A stretch of DNA of 64,000 bases, from positions 186,001 to 250,000 of the forward strand of contig CALUTQ010000002.1 of the NCBI GenBank assembly GCA_944323745.1, in the 5' to 3' direction. Under the pieces are notes generated by a model. That model made no database searches and was not told where the DNA came from. It worked only from the letters and a program-made list of their open reading frames with translations. Below, one piece after another: positions 60,678 through 64,000 of the stretch (the stretch's first letter is position 1; each line of letters opens with the position of its first letter). Made by a program: the position numbers and the translations under genes. The DNA comes from Candidatus Avelusimicrobium pullarium. GTDB lineage: Bacteria; Elusimicrobiota; Elusimicrobia; Elusimicrobiales; Elusimicrobiaceae.

Positions 60678-61832
60678 ATGAGTCAAAACTATATAGCCTT
60701 GGATTTTGGCAGCGGCAAAATTTCTGCCGTGCTGAGCGTCTATGACGAAAACACGGGCACCTGCCGCGTGCGCCACGCCGCGGCCGAAACTTGCCCCAGC
60801 GTCAGCGCCTGCTATATTTTAGATTTTGACAAAACCGTACGCGCCCTCAACCGCCTTTTTGCGCGCCTGAACGAATATGTTTCCTTTACGCCTACGGTGG
60901 TGGTCGGCCTGCGCGGAGATTTTTTAAGCTTTCGCCGCTCGGGCGGTTTTCAGCCCATTGCCGGCAAAGACCGTATTATTACCGAGCAAGACGTCCGCGC
61001 CGCGCTGGACAATTCCGTTCCGGCTAATTTAGACGAAAATCTGGACGTGGTGGACCTCTTGCCGCAAAGCTTTACCGTAGACGGCAAAACCGGCGTGCAA
61101 AACCCCGTCGGGCTGGCGGCCAACTGTCTGGATGCGGAAACCTTTATTTCTATGGGGCTTAAAACCCATTTAACCAATTTAAACCGCGTGCTGGCCGCGG
61201 CCGGCTGCGAAGATTTTGAAGCCGTACCCACCGTGCTGGCATTATGCGACACGCTGTTAAAACCCGAAGAAAAACAAAACAACGTTATTCTGTTGGATAT
61301 CGGCGCGGCCAATTCGTCGGCGGCGCTGTACCACAAAGGCCTGCTGGAAGGCGCCTGGGAGCTGCCTTTTGGGGCCGACATTATTGTGCAGGAAGTAGCC
61401 GATGTGCTGCAAAACGACTTGCCTTCCACCCGCAGTCTGCTTAAAGAGTACGCCTACGGAGACGACGAAATTATGGACGACGTGCTTGATGACGCCGCCG
61501 TCAAACTGCTAAAAGCAATAAAAAAAGAACTGTTGCAGACGCTTTGTTTTATTAAATATCCCCCTTCCCAAGCCGTGCTTTGCGGCGGCGGGGCGGACAT
61601 TAACGTTAAAAACGCCGCCAAAAACATATTAAACCTGCGCCGCGCGCGCCTGGCCGCGCACGACGACCTGATTGCCGACAGCGAAGACCTGCTCTCCCCC
61701 GGCTACACTTCGGCCCTTTCGCTGGTATTATATTCCCAAAAACACGGCAGCACGTACGAGCAGCAGCCTTCCTTAAAAGGCAAAGCGGCCGGTTTTTTTG
61801 ACCGCGTGCTTTCCAAACTGGGGCTCAATTAA
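60678..61832 (+). CDS. FtsA-like actin-fold protein
   Basis: The 384-residue protein follows the FtsA layout: phosphate-1 loop YIALDFGSGKISAVLSV, the SHS2-like region with PTVVVGLRGDFLSF, then LLPQSFTVDGKTGVQNPVGL, a hallmark of FtsA. The phosphate-2 loop, usually DIGGGTTD, reads DIGAANSSAALY, so the nucleotide site is altered. A C-terminal GFFDRVLSKLGL could be the amphipathic membrane helix. ftsZ is not adjacent. It may be the division protein of this lineage or a diverged paralogue. Confidence 0.78.
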   Translation: MSQNYIALDFGSGKISAVLSVYDENTGTCRVRHAAAETCPSVSACYILDFDKTVRALNRLFARLNEYVSFTPTVVVGLRGDFLSFRRSGGFQPIAGKDRIITEQDVRAALDNSVPANLDENLDVVDLLPQSFTVDGKTGVQNPVGLAANCLDAETFISMGLKTHLTNLNRVLAAAGCEDFEAVPTVLALCDTLLKPEEKQNNVILLDIGAANSSAALYHKGLLEGAWELPFGADIIVQEVADVLQNDLPSTRSLLKEYAYGDDEIMDDVLDDAAVKLLKAIKKELLQTLCFIKYPPSQAVLCGGGADINVKNAAKNILNLRRARLAAHDDLIADSEDLLSPGYTSALSLVLYSQKHGSTYEQQPSLKGKAAGFFDRVLSKLGLN

Positions 61833-62024
61833 TTGCCCTTTCCGGTCGGCCTCTTTCCCAACGGTTCTTTGCCGCCAAACAAATATGCCATTCACAAGCT
61901 TCGCCGTATGGCCCCCTGTTCTTGGCTGCGCACGCAAACGCCGCTATAAAACCTGTATTTAGTCTTGCACCGCATAACTGTTTTTTCCGGCGGCGGCCAC
62001 CGCCGTTGCCTTCCGTTTACGCCA

Positions 62025-62055
62025 TAAAAAACCCCGCCTTTGTCAGGCGGGGTTT
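62025..62055 (-). terminator. etf operon terminator
   Basis: On the minus strand AACCCCGCCT/AGGCGGGGTT is followed by T6, 15 bp after the etfA stop. The region 61833-62024 shows nothing recognisable. Confidence 0.85.
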
Positions 62056-62070
62056 TGGCTGCAAAACAAA

Positions 62071-63057
62071 TTAATTTAGCGCTTCCAGCATAGCGGGCAC
62101 TATATCATACAGGTCACCCTGCACGGCGTAGTGGGCCAGCTTCATAATGGGGGCTTCGGGGTCTTTGTTAATGGCCACAATCACGTCCGCACCCGAGCAA
62201 CCCGCCATATGCTGTATCTGCCCCGAAATGCCGCAGGCAATATACAGTTTGGGCTTTACTGTGCGGCCCGTAAGACCGATTTGGCGGCGATATTCTATCC
62301 AGCCGCTGTCCACCGGTGCGCGCGAAGCCGCCACCGTGCCGCCCAAGCGTTTGGCCAGTTTTTCCAAAAGGGCAAAGCCTTCGGGCTTGCCTAACCCACG
62401 CCCGCCGGCCACGATTACTTCCGCTTCCGACAGGTCCAGCCCTTCGCCTTCGCTTTTGATAAATTTCAAAAACTTGGCCAAAGAGGTAAACTCTTTGTCG
62501 TTAAAGGCAAATTCCACCACTTCGCCTTTTCTGCCTTCCGTGCGCGGCGCCTTGGCATAGGCCATCGGCCGCAGGGAGCACATTTCCGGCCGGGTATGCG
62601 CACAGGTAATGGTGGCCATCAGGTTACCGCCAAAGGTCGGGCGTGTGGCGTGCAGCTGGCCGTCTTCTTTGTTAATGACCACTTCCGTGGCGTCTGCCGT
62701 CAGACCGGTACCGGCAAAAATAGCCGTCTTGGCCGAAAGCGAACGACCCATATTGGTAGCGGGAAGCAAAAATTTGTTGGGCTTGTAGGCTTTAATCATT
62801 GCCGAAAGCGTTTTGGCGTACACGTCATCTAGGTAATTTTCCAGCTGCGGTGCGTCGCACACGTACACCAAGTCGGCACCGTGTTCAAACAAATCGGCGG
62901 CGAACTTTTTGACGTCTTTACCCAAAAGCACGGCGCAAAGTTTTTCGCCCAGAGCATCGGCCAAACCGCGGCCGGCATTTAACAGTTCATAGGCCGTAGG
63001 GCTTAACTTACCGCGGGATACTTCTGCAAAAATCCATACATTTTTCCAATCTTTCAT
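62071..63057 (-). CDS. etfA: Electron transfer flavoprotein alpha subunit
   Basis: The 328-residue subunit binds FAD. The C-terminal FAD domain shows VAGGRGLGKPEGF, GTVAASRAPVDSGWI, GLTGRTVKPKLYIACGISGQIQHMAG and AINKDPEAPIMKLAHYAVQGD. The N-terminal Rossmann-like domain covers about 1-190. It follows etfB by 12 bp. With the acyl-CoA dehydrogenase it can form an electron-transfer or bifurcating complex. Confidence 0.96.
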   Translation of the reverse strand: MKDWKNVWIFAEVSRGKLSPTAYELLNAGRGLADALGEKLCAVLLGKDVKKFAADLFEHGADLVYVCDAPQLENYLDDVYAKTLSAMIKAYKPNKFLLPATNMGRSLSAKTAIFAGTGLTADATEVVINKEDGQLHATRPTFGGNLMATITCAHTRPEMCSLRPMAYAKAPRTEGRKGEVVEFAFNDKEFTSLAKFLKFIKSEGEGLDLSEAEVIVAGGRGLGKPEGFALLEKLAKRLGGTVAASRAPVDSGWIEYRRQIGLTGRTVKPKLYIACGISGQIQHMAGCSGADVIVAINKDPEAPIMKLAHYAVQGDLYDIVPAMLEALN

Positions 63058-63069
63058 AAATTTGCTCGC

Positions 63070-63867
63070 TTAAATATATTTATTTTCTTTTAACAGTTCC
63101 ACCAGTTTGGCGGCTTTTTCTTTGCCGTTGGCGCCTTCCACCACCACGGCGTTGGCGTCGCGCTTGGGAGCAAACGATTTGACCACGCGCGTGGGGCAGT
63201 TTTTCACGCCCAGTTTGGTTTTGTCGGCACCGATGTCGTCGGCCGTCCATTTGGTTACCTCGGCGCGTTTGGCCGCCATACGGCCTTTTACGCTGCGCAC
63301 GCGGGGGTTGCTGATTTCTTTAACCACGCTGATTACGCACGGGTAAGGCAGCTCCAGCACTTCGGTACCGTCTTCGGTCAGGCGTTCTACGACAATGCTT
63401 TTATCGCCCGCCTGCACCACGCGGCGCACAAAAGCGGCGTTGGGAATGCCCAGCCAGGCGGAAATTTGCGGGCCGATGTGGCCGGTGTCGCTGTCGTTGG
63501 TTTGCTTGCCGCAAATGATTAAATCCACTTTTTCCAGCGAGTTGATTTTTTCCACCCCTTTGGACAAAGCATAACTGGTGGACCAGGTATCCGAACCGGC
63601 AAAAGCCATATCGCCCAATTGATACACTTTGTCTGCCCCGCGGGCAATACTGTCGCGCAGGACGTTTTCGGCCGCCGGAGGGCCCATCGTAATGACCGAC
63701 ACCGTACCGCCCAGCTGTTCTTTCAGCGTGACGGCTTCTTCCAAAGCGTATTCGTCAAAAGGGTTCATCGCGCTTTCGGCGCCGGAGCGAATTAAGCAGC
63801 CGGTGGCCGGGTCAATTTTGACGTTGTCGGACTTAGGGGTTTGTTTGACGCAGGCTAAAATGTGCAT
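63070..63867 (-). CDS. etfB: Electron transfer flavoprotein beta subunit
   Basis: The 265-residue partner of EtfA begins MHILACVKQTPKSDNVKID and shows NPFDEYALEEAVTLKE, DLIICGKQTNDSDTGHIGPQ and VKEISNPRVRSVKGRMAAKR. A GGAG ribosome site lies in the end of the acyl-CoA dehydrogenase gene, and only 2 bp separate that stop from the ATG. Whether the pair bifurcates electrons cannot be decided from sequence by eye. Confidence 0.96.
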   Translation of the reverse strand: MHILACVKQTPKSDNVKIDPATGCLIRSGAESAMNPFDEYALEEAVTLKEQLGGTVSVITMGPPAAENVLRDSIARGADKVYQLGDMAFAGSDTWSTSYALSKGVEKINSLEKVDLIICGKQTNDSDTGHIGPQISAWLGIPNAAFVRRVVQAGDKSIVVERLTEDGTEVLELPYPCVISVVKEISNPRVRSVKGRMAAKRAEVTKWTADDIGADKTKLGVKNCPTRVVKSFAPKRDANAVVVEGANGKEKAAKLVELLKENKYI

Positions 63868-63869
63868 AC

Positions 63870-64000
63870 TTATTCTCCTTTGGCGGCATATTCTTTGGTT
63901 AAAGCCGAGATAATTTCATTTTTTTGGATATGTACGGTGCCTTCGTAAATTTGCGTAATTTTGGCATCGCGCATATATTTTTCAAGCGGAAAATCGCGCA
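63870..64000 (-). CDS. Acyl-CoA dehydrogenase, C-terminal end (partial)
   Basis: The visible 42 residues read [20 protein letters not shown] followed by [12 protein letters not shown], which is the conserved C-terminal helix of acyl-CoA dehydrogenases (the [17 protein letters not shown] pattern). The gene runs off the right edge. Together with etfB-etfA this is the arrangement of butyryl-CoA dehydrogenase/Etf operons, though the substrate chain length is unknown. Confidence 0.85.
   Translation of the reverse strand, partial: RDFPLEKYMRDAKITQIYEGTVHIQKNEIISALTKEYAAKGE

Overview
The window (about half G+C) comes from a Gram-negative bacterium. Lipid A, heptose and Kdo genes, an outer-membrane beta-barrel protein, lipoproteins and a periplasmic alpha-2-macroglobulin/PBP1C pair show an outer membrane. 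HydG, EtfAB and an acyl-CoA dehydrogenase end point to an anaerobic fermenter with [FeFe] hydrogenase. LL-diaminopimelate aminotransferase plus many dispersed type IV pilin-like genes fit a gut-type member of the Elusimicrobiota; that assignment is inference from gene content, not a database match.

Layout: 1-2050 has two exported proteins of unknown role on the minus strand. 2048-7521 holds aspS-hisS, a tRNA-Ala(CGC) with a duplicated trailer, a pilin gene and asnS. 7811-11457 holds three tandem paralogues with an almost identical N-terminal half and different Cys-rich C-termini. 11599-16357 holds lon (CIRCE-type promoter), clpP and two small secreted proteins. 16478-19508 is a four-gene minus operon (flippase-like protein, gamma carbonic anhydrase-like protein, response regulator, TPR protein). 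19751-28196 holds uvrA, a pilin, ybaK, two secreted proteins, an RDD protein and hydG. 28434-33520 holds two YfcC permeases behind a structured leader, a sodium/solute symporter and thiN. 33530-38095 holds pilins, dapF-dapL and uppS. 38181-46891 holds a pilin between 101-bp direct repeats, lpxK, the lpxL-gmhB-DUF3108-rfaE1-kdsB run, pyrG and another pilin. 46970-56150 holds the A2M/pbpC operon and a major outer-membrane protein. 56475-64000 holds a pilin, a DEAD-box helicase, an ABC-F ATPase, an FtsA-like protein and etfB-etfA with an acyl-CoA dehydrogenase end.

Three regulatory patterns stand out. (1) Five genes for unrelated exported proteins share one promoter plan: two or three GGYC sites spaced 16/17 bp and 23 bp, the last exactly 13 bp before the -35 hexamer, then a 17-bp spacer. 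(2) Six pilin genes, all on the minus strand, share a promoter in which a 12-14 nt T tract lies between -35 and -10 and a 16-19 bp-arm palindrome spans the start codon, so the palindrome itself encodes the first residues after Met (SKIYQ or NKIYQ). (3) Several genes, including these pilins, have a -10 box only 5-6 nt before the ATG and no Shine-Dalgarno sequence, implying leaderless mRNAs. Together with the flanking 101-bp repeat at one pilin and the constant-5'/variable-3' structure of pilins and of the 7.8-11.5 kb family, the window suggests a surface-variation system built from dispersed gene cassettes.
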